Shown in pieces: positions 44,668 to 57,600 of a stretch of 64,000 nucleotides of DNA. The DNA is from Hermetia illucens (taxonomy: Eukaryota > Arthropoda > Insecta > Diptera > Stratiomyidae), in NCBI RefSeq assembly GCF_905115235.1, contig NC_051850.1, positions 25,111,010 to 25,175,009 on the forward strand. The letters run 5' to 3'. The notes beneath the pieces are model-generated. The model did no database searches. It was not told the origin of the DNA and was given only the letters and a program-made list of their open reading frames with translations. Every line of letters starts with the position of its first letter. Positions within the stretch are counted from its first letter, which is position 1. A program made the position numbers and the translations under genes.

Positions 44668-46850
44668 ATGTTCTAGTCGATCTAATTTTGACGCATTCGT
44701 TATTGGAATGTAATTCGATAGTATTTTTTTTGAATTTTTATAGTATGAAACGTAAAAGGTAATATTTTTTTGTGCGACTTTATCACACAAACCGATTTGA
44801 ACTCAATTCAAAAATGACAATAATGTATCAAATTCTGACCTACTATGTATTCCATACTTGACTTGGATTTATCCGTTACCAAGGAAACAGAATATTTTGA
44901 AAATTTTAGGTTGTTTTCTTTTGGCTTATGTCATCCAATTGTCTCGAACTGGCAGCTGAAATGCCAACCAAACCGAACCAAACCTGGAAAATAATGAATT
45001 ATTCTTTATCTTTATTGAAACTTACTCAAAATGTTAATCTCAAAGGATAGAGTTTGTACGATTTACCAAAGGAGACTGTCTAGGGATCTTCATTTCTTCC
45101 GATTTTATAATCAATTGCTTAGCAGTTTTGGCCATGAGATAACAAGCAAATGTAAGTATCTTATATTGGAAAAACACGAAATATTATGGAAAATCTTTTG
45201 AAAGTTTATGATAATGTCATTATTTATTCTGTTATGAGTCGAACTATTGTTAGCTTGGTATCAACAACGCGACATATACCCACAGCAAACTTGAAAGCAA
45301 ATATCAGTAAACTGGGGTAAAAATATCTGAACTCGATCTTGTTTTGAATATCCATATACGGTGAGCTTTAAAAGTGAAAGTTCACACTTGCTCACTTATC
45401 TGAAACATAAAAGATACAAAAACTTGATAGAACAAACTTGTTCTGTGACATTTGAAGAAGGCTTGAAACAGGTTACTAATTAGAATATTATGATGTAATA
45501 GCACAAGGAAACAAACGGTTAGACTTTTCTCCTATCTTGTTTCCATTGACGCCCGTCGTTTTAGTTGCTTGACTGTCAAAGTATTCTTGGATTAGATAAT
45601 AAAGATATTATTCAATTTATGGCCGCTTAAAAGCTCTCGCATAGATAGCCCAGTGAGCACGGGGTCAAGGAAGTATGATAGTCTGGAAAGTATAAGGTAA
45701 ATACACTTTTTAAGATGATGAGTGAATTTTATGACAAGAAAAAGATAAGATTTAATGATCACATTAAATAAAATTAAGATATTTCCATAAAAACTTCGCC
45801 CAAAATGCTATTGCTTAACTCTAGATTGTGAAATATTGAAATCTGATGTACCTTCTTGCTAATGTCTCAGATCTCCAAGAAAAGTATTGGTCTCTCAGAA
45901 GGAAGAGAAGGATGACATTTAGCAATTAGAGCGCTGCCAATGGAATATCCCTATTAGGTAAGGGCATAAGATTCATGTGATGAAAGGATATTAAAGATCT
46001 TAAGGCAGACTAATCAAAGGCAACTTCCAGCTATTCACAAATAACAAGCATAGACTAGACTTGCTGTTTCGTCCAGGGCGAAGGCAACTCATCAAACACT
46101 ACCTCACCTCTACCCTGGGAACAGCGTGACTGAAGTGGCTACAAGATGGCATTTGCTTTCTTAAATAAATTCAAAAACACGACGACATGTGTTGAAATTA
46201 TATTCAGGAAATTCAGGCCTGAAGCCGACCGAGGCTAAACTAACTTTTGTTTAGGAATTGAGGGAGTCTTAAGTGACGGCGGACCGGACCAGTTGGGAAG
46301 TAACTTACTTCAACGGTTTTAGTCCACGGACCCCTCAGTCTGGGGCAAGCACCCAAAATGCAAATATCAGACTTGCGATTTCGTCCAGGCAGCGGTCAAT
46401 TGATTTGAGGCTATGAAACTCTGGATAACTCTTCTCCTTTCGGATTCTTTCGTAAACATTTTTACTTACAGGTCAGAATTTAAAATTCCCTATTCGATAG
46501 CGTGAACTCTTGCAATTGTATCCTTCAGGTTAGACTTGGCAGTGGATGGACTAGCGCCAGACGTTGGTTCTGGTTTTGACATTGGCAATCGGCGAGCCAC
46601 TCTGCCAACGACTCATTACCTACGATGTTCAAGTGCCTGGTACTCATATAAAGAACATTTTCAACAGGCTCCTCCACCCTCCTTCTTTCCACAGACATTT
46701 TTATGCTACCTACAAAATAGTATGAATTTCCGCCTGGAAATGGTCCTCATTTTCCGAGAGATCGGGTTGATTACATATTCGGGTTTTCAGTGCTCATTGG
46801 TCCCAATGGAGTTGTCGCCCCTCCTCAATGTGTGACCTATCCACTGCTTC
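44668..46850. other. 3' flank of the secreted-protein gene and unassigned AT-rich DNA
   Basis: No AATAAA was seen in the first 150 bases after the stop. The only candidate signal noted is AATAAAGATATT near 45598, so the 3' end is unresolved. No other coding signature. Two short similar motifs, T-T-T-C-G-T-C-C-A-G-G (46068, 46379), hint at a small unrecognised repeat. Confidence 0.4.
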
Positions 46851-47590
46851 GCTGTTTTGAGCTGTACATTAACATAGGAATTGTGCGATGACTTCAACTC
46901 CATCGTCTTCCGGCCAAGGGAGCATGCAGAATGTCACCGGCAATTAGAAGAAATACTATCCGTGACAAGATGCAACCTTGCCGAGCTCCCCTCTGGACTT
47001 CAGATTCCCTACCAATTTTAAATCTATGCAACAGATGACATTTCTTGTGAACAGATACAGCCCTGATAGTGGCTGCTAGTTTAAGGAGAATAGTTCTTCT
47101 CCCCCTATCCACGTTGTCGAAAGCATTCTTGAAATTGACTAAGTGAAATTGACAAGTGGAGCGGAAATCTGAACTTCGCTTCAAAAGGATCTGTAGAGTC
47201 TGCTCTTTGTCGACCAAACTTTCAAGGTATTCCTTGATGACTTATAAGGTCAACTTAAATAATATATTCATGAGAATTAATTATTAGTCCCAATTGTCAT
47301 TCTCACATTTTTTTCGGAATCTGAACGAATGAATGGAAGTAGCATCTCCATGGAAGACTTCCATAGACAGAGCATCCAAACCGTCGACTTTACGATATGT
47401 AGGCGCATTGGTGACAAAAGTAATTTCGTTATTATTTGGAGAAGCAGTCCGTATCCGTATGTTAGGGTGCCTTTCCATATTATCCACAAGTGCTGGAACT
47501 TCACCAGATGTTTCTTGATCGGTATATTATGGCAAAATCGCTTCTTAGTCGCTAACCAGCGGAAATGGAATTGTTTTTGCCACGACGTGA
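46851..47590 (-). mobile_element. RTE-2 LINE, reverse transcriptase fragment
   Basis: On the minus strand V-D-K-E-Q-T-L-Q-I-L-L (47215) leads into H-L-V-N-F-K-N-A-F-D-N-V-D-R-G (about 47150), H-K-K-C-H-L-L-H-R, R-G-A-R-Q-G-C-I-L-S (about 46980) and L-I-A-G-D-I-L-H-A (about 46940). This is the first half of the RTE-2 RT palm. Upstream linker blocks run to about 47590 in other frames. Y-A-D-D and the tail are absent. The F-D motif carries Asn in place of Glu (F-K-N-A-F versus F-E-K-A-F). Confidence 0.75.
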
Positions 47591-48174
47591 ACTAGAAAAA
47601 CTTCTCGTTGGTTTTCATGGTAACAAAAGCCCCAGCACGTCTTGCACACATCCTCTCCTTTCATCCCTCTCCTTTCTCCCCTCCACTGCCAACAAGAAAG
47701 CCTCAGCTCTTTAAGTTCATCGGTGCAACTTCACGTTTCCACCGTGAGTCAGCTCTTCTAATGTCCTTTTGAGATGTGGTGCTAGGTTTTCACGTTCTAC
47801 AACGTCGATAGCATGTGACTGCTATTCCACTTAATATCCACTTAATAATAGCGAACCTGTCCAGTTTGTGAGCTCTATCGTGCGATGTTTCCTTAAATAC
47901 CAATGAGGCGCGGTTTTAGGGGTTTCTGCCTACCACGAAATTTTCCGGTCATTGTAATCGACGATACCTCTTTTTTGTTATCTGAGTTTTATTGGGAGTC
48001 GGAAAGAAAAGGGAGAATCAAAAAATTAACTAAAACGAGGTAGCTGTAATTTCAGATCTACGACCAGAAATTAATTAAGGAACTTGAAACATAATAACCA
48101 CAATAATAATGAATTCCACCGGGGTAGGTCAGGAAAGTGGCATTACCACACTTGCTAATTAGGTATAAAATGCA
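47591..48174. other. No feature assigned
   Basis: Could include decayed RTE-2 leader sequence, since 47600-47800 lies where it would be expected, but I found no motif to confirm this. Confidence 0.3.
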
Positions 48175-51100
48175 AATTCGCTAAGTGAGGGGAAGGGGTT
48201 TGGTATGGACAATTAACGGTGGTCGTTTGCCATAATGGGTAACACAGAGTTGAAATTGATAATTGTTGAACGGTTTGACGTCTAAACGCCACAGGTAACA
48301 TTGCGTCGCCTGCTGTAGCTTGTTGCAGTAATCTCTGGCCGCCACTTTAGCAGGTTCCTGTAGGTAGCGGATGAAGTGGGTTGAGGACATCAACCTATTT
48401 ATCATCCGCTCTTTTTAGGGAATGAGAACAGTAGAAGCAGGTACAACTTCTTACCACCCCTTGTTGCCCGAAATATTCATCATGCTTTTCTCACAACACG
48501 CGCATGTAACTGTGCAGTCAGTTGCAGAACAGTAACACTCAGTGACGGAGTGGCGTCCGTCATCAAGAACCGTGTTCGACTTGAGGTCATCGCGAGAACT
48601 AGGGACCAAGAGTGGATGAGACAGAGACGACAGACACCACGGCGCACTACAGGAAACAGTTTCAGTACTCGCCGAAAAACTCTTCTCTACCGTCTGGCGG
48701 AAGTCTTCCTGAGGTTCGGGACGAACTCCAAGGCTGCATAGACCAGGTATTCTAAGGTTCTATGCGTCTTCAGCACTCCGAGAATTTTATCTCAAATCAA
48801 TTATGAGACTGTGCTGATATATCCCTCCTGCCACTACAATCACTTGTGTATTGTGGTGCAATTGTAGCTGTTAGACACAATCAAAAGATACGCTTCCGGG
48901 TTATTGGCTTCAGTGACCGAAGAACTCCACTCTTTGAAAATTCATCTAGAACATCGATGTACGCCATTGTGGCAGAAGATTGCTAGACTGTCTTAAATCA
49001 GCACTGGAAACTTGAAAACCAGGCCATGGAATTTTCTGTCGTATGCAGTAGGTTGTGACGGTATGGCGAAATTCACTCCAGACGTGTTCAGAGTACACTG
49101 TATACGAAGAACCAGCGGAGTTTTTTCAGATCACTCAAAGAAATACCAACAGAGCCGCCAGACAGTGCAGTTTTCAACAACGGGACTAACGGAGTATTGG
49201 GGTAGAGCTTTGGGGATACGCGTCCAGCATGCTGAACATGTTGAGAAGATTACTAGCCAAGCCAATGTGGCGGAGCATCGGAGGCGTGAACCTGAGTAGC
49301 GTTATGTATTCGTCTCAATCGCTGCACCCAATGGCCGCGGAAAACAGCTGACAACCTGACATAGACTGGGGAACAAACGTCAAGGAGGCCTTTAACCGAA
49401 AACAGCTGAAGTCTCCACCGCCGTCCAGAGGAGGCCAGAGAACAGAAAAAAGTATAAGTGCATTATAACAAAATAAATTATTAAAGCTCAATGAAAGTCG
49501 TGATATTAAAAAAAGTGGGATATAACTATCCACTTTTGTTCTTGCACCGCCACACCACTATGGCATAAATTTTAGGGGTGTTATCAAAGAGCAGGTTTGA
49601 CGAACCATAAACAGCTCGAAGAAATGCAAGGATCCTTGTCTAAATCGGGTGCGAAATTTCTGGTACGAAAAGTTCACTAGGACACACGCTCAGTTAGTAC
49701 ACAGCATGAATCAGGTCAGTAGTCGGCTCGAAAAATCTACACTGCGCGAAATACCTACATTGCCCCTTAAAGGACATATTTCAGGATCCCTCAGACACAA
49801 GACCGTTTACTTGCTTACCAACCCTCTAAAAGTTCATTACGACCCTTATTAATTGGAATGGTGAATGCACTCCTTGAGGCGAACAACATTTTGTTCGATC
49901 AGCAGAAAGATAACCGAGTTGGATCAAGGGATTGTAACCCGGAACAAGTCACTAGAGGCCAAAGAAATCTGTTTAGTGCTATATTGGTTACACTAAAGCT
50001 TTTGGTTGCATTCTATTCAACTGGCTAATCGATCTCTTACGAAATTCAAGGGTGCATCCCAACTAGTCAGTGCGTTCATTTCAAGGTACCAATGCCTCAG
50101 AACCGCATATGGAAAAGCATTTTCCTGGGGCTCCCTTTTATGTGGCGCTAAACCCCCTTTTATGGTTACTGATTGATATTAGTGGGTATGGTTTTGCTAT
50201 AAAATTTGCCTTACGTGCTAATGGGATCTGACACACTTTATTCACTTAGATGACATCAAGTTGAACGTTGGTTTTGATGACCATTTGGTTGAGGAAATTC
50301 GAAGCCATCCCCGAAGATCATCACTAGTCGCATGTTGAACATAGCACCGGTGATTTCTACATTCAAACTGTGGCCGAGACAGAGTTCTTCAAGCACCTAT
50401 GAATCTTTCAAAAACCCACGCTTGAATTGGTGACCTGAAGGATGTTCGGCTGCTGGAATTCGTGCGGTGTGTGAAACTGGTGCTGTTGGTGCCTTCAGGG
50501 AAGAGTAAAGTAAACGAACTGGACGTGATCATTATCCCTTCACTGCCGTGGACCAAGACTGTTGCAGAAAATTTTCAGCGATGCATATGGACTACTTTGC
50601 CCAAATTGCGACTGCATCCTGCCTCGTTACATTTTAGGCAGGAGCATGTTTGACGCCAAGCTGGCTTGCTCTGCGCAGATTTTTACAGCCAGGAGGAGTA
50701 AGTCCTTTTTATGCAGCTGTCTGTAAGGCAGACTGCGAGGTAACTCCACTTAATTTGAAGGATCAATCTACCAAACCTCTTAATGAGGAGAAGTCGAGCC
50801 AGGAGTGGATAGATGAAAGCAAGTCGAAAACAATACACGGTAAACAAGTAAATTTTCTCTGGGACGGTTGGTGGATTTTCATTTCTCAAATAAATGGCTG
50901 TGTGGTGAAAATCTATCTGATGAGACGGATGGATTTATGTACGCGTTATAAGGTGACGTTATTTGTAGAGAACAACCATTCCAGAATCGCAGGTTTGATG
51001 TTAGAAACGTTGAGTCATTTTATTTTTGTCTGGACTATCATGGCGCCGGTTCAATATATCGACTGTTTCCAAGCAGATTCATCAAAAAATTCCATACAAG

Positions 51101-51300
51101 CATGTTGCTATTTCTCATAATTGAAACGTTGAGAGAAGAAGGTGTGACCCACTGGCTCGAGAAATTTGGAAAGAAATTTGGAATCTCAAGAGAGCTTTTA
51201 AATTTCTCACGGCCTCTTTAGATGTCCTAGAACTCCCGCCCAGTCCGGTTCAAACCATGCATTCTTCAAAGGTGCTCGTTCTGGCGGGTAGATACGTAGA
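48175..51300 (+). mobile_element. R4/Dong-type LINE, old decayed copy Z
   Basis: Plus-strand relative of the element at 54654-58543, recognisable along most of its length but about 0.8 kb shorter. Matching blocks: the leader/N-terminal segment (48200-48420), N-R-V-R-L-E-V-I-A-R-T (48568), R-T-T-G-N-S-F-S-T-R-R-K-T-L-L-Y-R (48640-48690), V-Q-H-A-E-H-V-E (49230), N-F-W-Y-E-K-F-T (49655), palm traces (49930-50300), L-P-W-T-K-T (50545), L-N-L-K-D-Q-S (50750), H-G-K-Q-V-N-F-L-W (50840) and the last C-terminal segment (about 51220-51280). All frames are broken and the endonuclease is largely lost. It shows the family has been resident for a long time. Confidence 0.85.
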
Positions 51301-51900
51301 TGTAATTGTTCAAGCCTAATTACTTGGTACATAGCCATAATTTTAGGTAGACCCTGCTCTGGCATTAAGCCTTAAAGAAATTTTATTTGTTACCTGCACG
51401 TCGACGATGGGCGCCTGATTCTCTCGCTGAAAAAACTTTCCCACAAGATTCTCCACGAAGAGGGATAGTGATCACTTAGCCACGGACTCGATGTCTATTT
51501 CTGGCTTAAAAATGTCTACAATTCTATGATTATCTTATTATCGTTCGAATTCAAAAAATAAATCTATTAGGAAAAAAGGAAATTCTGCAACTGTCTTTTC
51601 ACTCGCTCTTCACAAGAAAATAAAGGAGTAACAATGATTTTCACGCCATGAAATCATCAATCGGTAACTGGGTCGAAAAACTGAAAACTTTCGTTAAACA
51701 CCTTGAATCACCTTGAGAAGTAGTTAATTTAGTATATAATTTTGGAAAAGTGAATCCTTTCTGAATCATACTCAAACTGTTCCGGAAAATCATTAAATAA
51801 ATATAGAACTTAAAAAAATTTCTGTGCAGGATTAAACCATTTGACAGATCGTAAAAAAATAGAAAAGTCAGTGCAATTGCGGCGAAGTCTATTTCCAAGA
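51301..51900. other. No feature recognised
   Basis: AT-rich. The minus-strand frame at 51641-52039 crosses into the hairpin-ended repeat and is not a gene. Confidence 0.4.
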
Positions 51901-52128
51901 ACAACAGGTCGGGAAACCGGAAGCTGGACGCTTCAAGTACGAAAGGTTTTGTGTATTTCTTAGTACGTAGCACGTAATATATCCATATATTATGTGAGAG
52001 TATCCACTTTCGGGTGATATTGACATTCATAGTCTTCAATTTTCAAAGAAGCAACAAATTTGAGGTATTATAACTTTGTTAGTAATAGGGCGATTTCCAC
52101 CAAACTTGGTAAGATCATGCTCTATATT

Positions 52129-52408
52129 GTGTCCGGATAGCTGAGTGGTTAGAGCGCAAGGCTATCGTACGGAAGGTCGCGGTTCAAATCTCACTGGTGG
52201 CAGTGGAATTTGTATCGTGATTTGACGTCGGATACCAGTCGACTCAGCTGTGAATGAGTACCTGAGTCAAAATCAGGGTAATAATCTCGGGCGAGCGCAA
52301 TGCTGACCACATTGCCTCCTAGTGTACCGTTACGGTCTTAAATGAAGTGCTCTAACACACTTCAAGGCCCTGATCCAAAATGGATTGTTGCGCCAACGAT
52401 TATTATTT
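52129..52408 (+). mobile_element. tRNA-derived SINE, copy 3, tail invaded by R4/Dong-type elements
   Basis: A box TAGCTGAGTGG (52138-52148) and B box GGTTCAAATCTC (52181-52192) are intact, and the 3' end is TTGTTGCGCC (52385-52394) followed by AACG and ATT repeats. Its target-site duplication is a perfect 12 bp, ATGCTCTATATT, at 52117-52128 and again at 58568-58579, after the rest of the ATT tail at 58544-58567. The SINE therefore formally spans 52129-58567, with about 6.1 kb inserted in its tail. Confidence 0.95.
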
Positions 52409-52455
52409 CCGAGTTATCACAATCTCGATTATTATTTCCGAGTTATCACAATCTC
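52398..52455. repeat. 29-bp tandem duplication at the R4/Dong-type 3' end
   Basis: Two perfect copies of a 29-base unit, 52398-52426 and 52427-52455, each starting GATTATTATTTCCGAG and ending AATCTC. Each includes an ATT-type run and, on the minus strand, a small stem CCGAG...CTCGG. Confidence 0.95.
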
Positions 52456-54643
52456 GGCAGATGCCGGATTTTACCTAATACTAGCACTAAGTGCCAAGCA
52501 TTTAGGCTCGGACGATCCTACCTACTTAAAAACTAAAGGGGCACTGGTGGTGGTGGCCGGTGGTAGGTCAGTGGGAGAATCCGTCGAGCACTCCCCGCAA
52601 CATCGAGCACGTATGCAGAATGGTGTACTTCTGCATGGTTTGAACCAGACTGTGCGAAAGTCCCAGGACATCAAGGGAAGCCGTGAGGGATTTAGGTACA
52701 ATACCTGTAGCTGACAATATTATGGGAACTACAACCACCCGCTCGAGACGCCAAATTTCTTTGATTTCACGAGCCAATGGCTCATAGTTCACCTTCTTCT
52801 CCACGTATTTCCGTTCAATGTTGCTATTATGGGGGATAGCAACATCAATAATATACGCGGAGCGACCCGTCTTGTCAACTAGCAGTACGTCAGGCTTGTT
52901 GTGTGCGGTATGGCGATCAGTCAGAACTTGCCGGTCCCAATACATGCTGTAAGCAGAGCTATCAAGTACTGCTTGCGGCTCATATCGGTAAACCGGACAT
53001 GTTCCCGTGATCAGCCCATGCTTATATGCAAGGTTTTGATGGATAACCTTACATACAGCATTATGCCTGGTGATGTATTGCACCGGTGCCATAACAGTAC
53101 AGCCAGAAATGAGATGGTCCAACGTCTCTAACGCCGAACCACACATTCTGCACTGGTCGTTCTCCACCCGTTCTTTCATGATGAGCTTTTTATAAGCTCG
53201 GGTGGCGACCACGCCATCCTGAATGGCACACATGAACCCCTCCGTCTCAGCAAAGAGCTCCCCAGCACACAGCCACCTGTTCGACAGATGCAAATCGACA
53301 AATGGCTGCCAAAGACAATTCACGTGTTTACCGTGCATTGCCTTCGACTTCCATTCCTCGATCCGCTCCTGGTCCGACTTCACCCCACTCAGAGGATTGA
53401 AAGATCGATCCTTCAAGTTAAGTGGAGTCAGTCCACAGTCTGCATTGCAGACAGCCGCATGCAAGGGGCTCGCCTGCTCTTTACTGTAAAAATAAGCGCG
53501 CAGCGAGTCGACTTGGCGATGATGTTGTGCCGCCACGTCAACCACGCCCCTGCCTCCGATGTCACGAGGCAGGTTCATCCGCTCCACGGCAGACTTTGGG
53601 TGATGCATTCGGAATTTGGACATAGTTGTCCGTATCCGCCGCTGGACGTTTTCCAGGTCAGTCTTCGTCCACGGCAATATTCCGAATGCATAAGCCAGTG
53701 AAGGGATGGCGAATACATTCAACGCGCTTATTTTATTCTTCCCCGAGAGATGCGATTTCAGCACCAGCTTTACACGTCGCAGGAATTCGGACAGCAGAGC
53801 TTCCTTCAGATCACCAACTCGAGCATGGGTTCCTTGCAGAATTCCTAGGTACTTGTAGAAGTCTGTCTCGGTCATAGCTTCGATGTGGAGGTCACCAATG
53901 CTATGTCCGGCATGCGGCTCGTGATGACCTTTGCGAATGGCTTGGATTCGACATTTGTCTAATCCAAACTCCATCCGAATATCACGGCTGAACATGTCTA
54001 TTATTCGCAACAGACTTCTAAGATGGTTGTCAGTACCAGCATACAGCTTGATGTCATCTAGGTACATCAAGTGTGTCAGTTCGCACTTAGCACGTAGGCC
54101 ATATTTTATTGCAAAACCATGCCCTCTAGTATCATTCAGTAGCCATGAAAGGGGGTTCAGTGCCATACAAAACCAAAGAGGACTCAATGAATCCCCCTGG
54201 AAGATGCCCCTCCGAATACGGATGGGCTCTGAGGTATTAGCACCCTCAGATGTACGGACTGACAAGGTGGTATGCCACCCTTCCATGACTGTCGCCAAAA
54301 ACTTTATTAGTTTCGGATCAATGCGATACAGATGTAGGATGTCGATTAGCCAGGTATGCGGAACGCTATCAAAAGCCTTGGCATAATCGATATAGCAACT
54401 GAAGAGGTTTCTTTGGCCTCTAGTTGCTTGTCCTACAACTACCGAGTCGATAATGAGTTGCTCTTTGCAACCCCTTGACCCAACTCGGCAGCCCTTCTGC
54501 TCCTCGGACAGAATGTTGTTGGTCTCGAGGTGCGCATTGATCCTTCCACTAATAATGGACGTGATGAATTTGTAGAGGGTTGGTAAGCAAGTGATCGGTC
54601 TTGTGTCTGCGGGGTCCTGCACCGTGTCCTTCTTAGGGATAAG
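52409..54643 (-). mobile_element. R4/Dong-type LINE copy X, 5'-truncated, downstream member of a dimer
   Basis: Aligns with copy Y without a gap at a constant offset of 2212 bases (52442-54643 with 54654-56855). The frame is open from 54646 to 52568 and encodes RT from L-I-P-K-K-D-T onward, the zinc knuckle and the endonuclease. Its Met (54646) comes from the 10-base junction filler (54644-54653), so it is not a real start. Amino-acid differences from Y are few, for example K-I-S/K-I-G, C-N-A-D/C-K-A-D and N-D-T/N-D-A. The two are close but separate lineages. Confidence 0.93.
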
Positions 54644-54653
54644 CATTTTTCAT

Positions 54654-57600
54654 GTTATCACAATCTCGGCAGATGCCGGATTTTACCTAATACTAGCACT
54701 AAGTGCCAAGCATTTAGGCTCGGACGATCCTACCTACTTAAAAACTAAAGGGGCACTGGTGGTGGTGGCCGGTGGTAGGTCAGTGGGAGAATCCGTCGAG
54801 TACTCCCCGCAACATCGAGCACGTATGCAGAATGGTGTACTTCTGCATGGTTTGAACCAGACTGTGCGAAAGTCCCAGGACATCAAGGGAAGCCGTGAGG
54901 GATTTAGGTACAATACCTGTAGCTGACAATATTATGGGAACTACAACCACCCGCTCGAGACGCCAAATTTCTTTGATTTCACGAGCCAATGGCTCATAGT
55001 TCACCTTCTTCTCCACGTATTTCCGTTCAATGTTGCTATTATGGGGGATAGCAACATCAATAATATACGCGGAGCGACCTGTCTTGTCAACTAACAGTAC
55101 GTCAGGCTTGTTGTGTGCGGTATGGCGATCAGTCAGAACTTGCCGGTCCCAATACATGCTGTAAGCAGAACTATCAAGTACTGCTTGCGGCTCGTATCGG
55201 TAAACCGGACATGTCCCCGTGATCAGCCCATGCTTGTATGCAAGGTTTTGATGGATAACCTTACATACAGCATTATGCCTGGTGATGTACTGCACCGGTG
55301 CCATAACAGTACAGCCAGAAATGAGATGGTCCAACGTCTCTAACGCCGAACCACACATTCTGCACTGGTCGTTCTCCACCCGTTCTTTCATGATGAGCTT
55401 TTTATAAGCTCGGGTGGCGACCACGCCATCCTGAATGGCACACATGAACCCCTCCGTCTCAGCAAAGAGCTCCCCAGCACACAGCCATCTGTTCGACAGG
55501 TGCAAATCGACAAATGGCTGCCAAAGACAATTCACGTGCTTACCGTGCATTGCCTTCGACTTCCATTCCTCGATCCGCTCTTGGTCCGACTTCACCCCAC
55601 TCAGAGGATTGAAAGATCGATCCTTCAAGTTAAGTGGAGTCAGTCCACAGTCTGCCTTACAGACAGCCGCATGCAAGGGACTCGCCTGCTCTTTGCTGTA
55701 AAAATAAGCGCGCAGCGAGTCGACTTGGCGATGATGTTGTGCCGCCACGTCAACCACTCCCCTACCTCCGATGTCACGAGGCAGGTTCATCCGCTCCACG
55801 GCAGACTTTGGGTGATGCATTCGGAATTTGGACATAGTTGTCCGTATCCGCCGCTGGACGTTTTCCAGGTCGGTCTTCGTCCACGGCAATATTCCGAATG
55901 CATAAGCCAGTGAAGGGATAGCGAATACATTCAACGCGCCTATTTTATTTTTCCCCGAGAGATGCGATTTCAGCACCAGCTTTACACGTCGCAGGAATTC
56001 GGACAGCAGAGCTTCCTTCAGATCACCAACTCGAGCATGGGTTCCTTGCAGAATTCCTAGGTACTTGTAGAAGTCTGTCTCGGTCATAGCTTCGATGTGG
56101 AGGTCACCAATGCTATGCCCGGCATGCGGCTCGTGATGACCTTTGCGGATGGCTTGGATTCGACATTTGTCTAATCCAAACTCCATCCGAATATCACGGC
56201 TGAACATGTCTATTATTCTCAACAGACTTCTAAGATGGTTGTCAGTACCAGCATACAGCTTGATGTCATCTAGGTACATCAAGTGTGTCAGTTCGCACTT
56301 AGCACGTAGGCCATATTTTATTGCAAAACCATGCCCTCTAGCATCATTCAGTAGCCATGAAAGGGGGTTCAGTGCCATACAAAACCAAAGAGGACTCAAT
56401 GAATCCCCCTGGAAGATGCCCCTCCGTATACGGATGGGCTCTGAGGTATTAGCACCCTCAGATGTACGGACTGATAAGGTGGTATGCCACCCTTCCATGA
56501 CTGTCGCCAAAAACTTTATTAGTTTCGGATCAATGCGATACAGATGTAGGATATCGATTAGCCAGGTATGCGGAACGCTATCAAAAGCCTTGGCATAATC
56601 GATATAGCAACTGAAGAGGTTTCTTTGGCCTCTAGTTGCTTGTCCTACAACTACCGAGTCGATAATGAGTTGCTCTTTGCAACCCCTTGACCCAACTCGG
56701 CAGCCCTTCTGCTCCTCGGACAGAATGTTGTTGGTCTCGAGGTGCGCATTGATCCTTCCACTAATAATGGACGTGATGAATTTGTAGAGGGTTGGTAAGC
56801 AAGTGATCGGTCTTGTGTCTGCGGGGTCCTGCACCGTGTCCTTCTTAGGGATAAGGTAGGTAATCCCCGCAGTGAGGAAAGGTGGAAATTCCTCCGGCCG
56901 ACTCATGACCTCATTTATACTGCGTGCCAACCGACTGTGTACGCTGGTAAATTTCTTATACCAGAAATTCTGCACCCGATCCAGACCTGGGCCCCTCCAG
57001 TTCTTCGAGCTGTTTATGGCTCCTCGAACTTCCTCTTCGGTAACATCCGCGAAATTCATGCCAGGTGTATTGACATGGCGGGTGCCTTCGGCGGTGATCC
57101 ACTCAGCATGCTCAGCATGCTGGGCAGGTAACCCCCAAAGTCCACCCCAATACTCTTTCGCTTCCGTCACCGAGAACTGTATTGTCTGGGCGCTCTGTTG
57201 GGATTCGTTGAGAGATCTGAAAAAGCTCCGCTGGTTCCTCGCGTATGTTGCATTCTGGACACGTCTGGAATAACTTTCGCCATACCGCCGTAACCGACTG
57301 CATATGACAGAAAGTTTCTGTTTTAGTGTGTCCAGAATTTCAACAACGGGTGTCTCACAGGGGATGGCATAGTTCCGGTAAACCCTCTGCACTTTGTTTC
57401 TCACCCGTCGGCTGGCATTGCCAGTGCTGATCTGAATCAGTCTAGCAATGTCCTGCCTTAGTGAGTCCCGCCGACGTTCCAGACGAATTTTCCATGGTGG
57501 ATCTCTTTTGTCACTCAAACCAATAACACGAAAGCGAATCTTCTGACCGTGCAATCTGATAGCCGCAACTGCACCACAATACACAAGTGATTGTAGTTGC

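Noticed and set aside
51641-52039. 132-codon minus-strand frame
   Set aside because: AT-rich, no domain, and it overlaps the start of the hairpin-ended repeat.
52129-52205. Genuine tRNA gene at the A/B box sequence
   Set aside because: The cloverleaf is not closed and the same head occurs at the front of about 300-bp elements with ATT tails and target-site duplications, so it is a SINE head.
53288-53701. Plus-strand frames within 52901-58371 (for example 53288-53701, 53931-54386, 56143-56598)
   Set aside because: They are antisense shadows of the R4/Dong-type ORFs and recur at the same offset in both copies because the DNA does.
54644-54646. Start codon for a separate gene in copy X
   Set aside because: The ATG is part of the 10-base junction filler; the downstream sequence is the middle of the RT domain.
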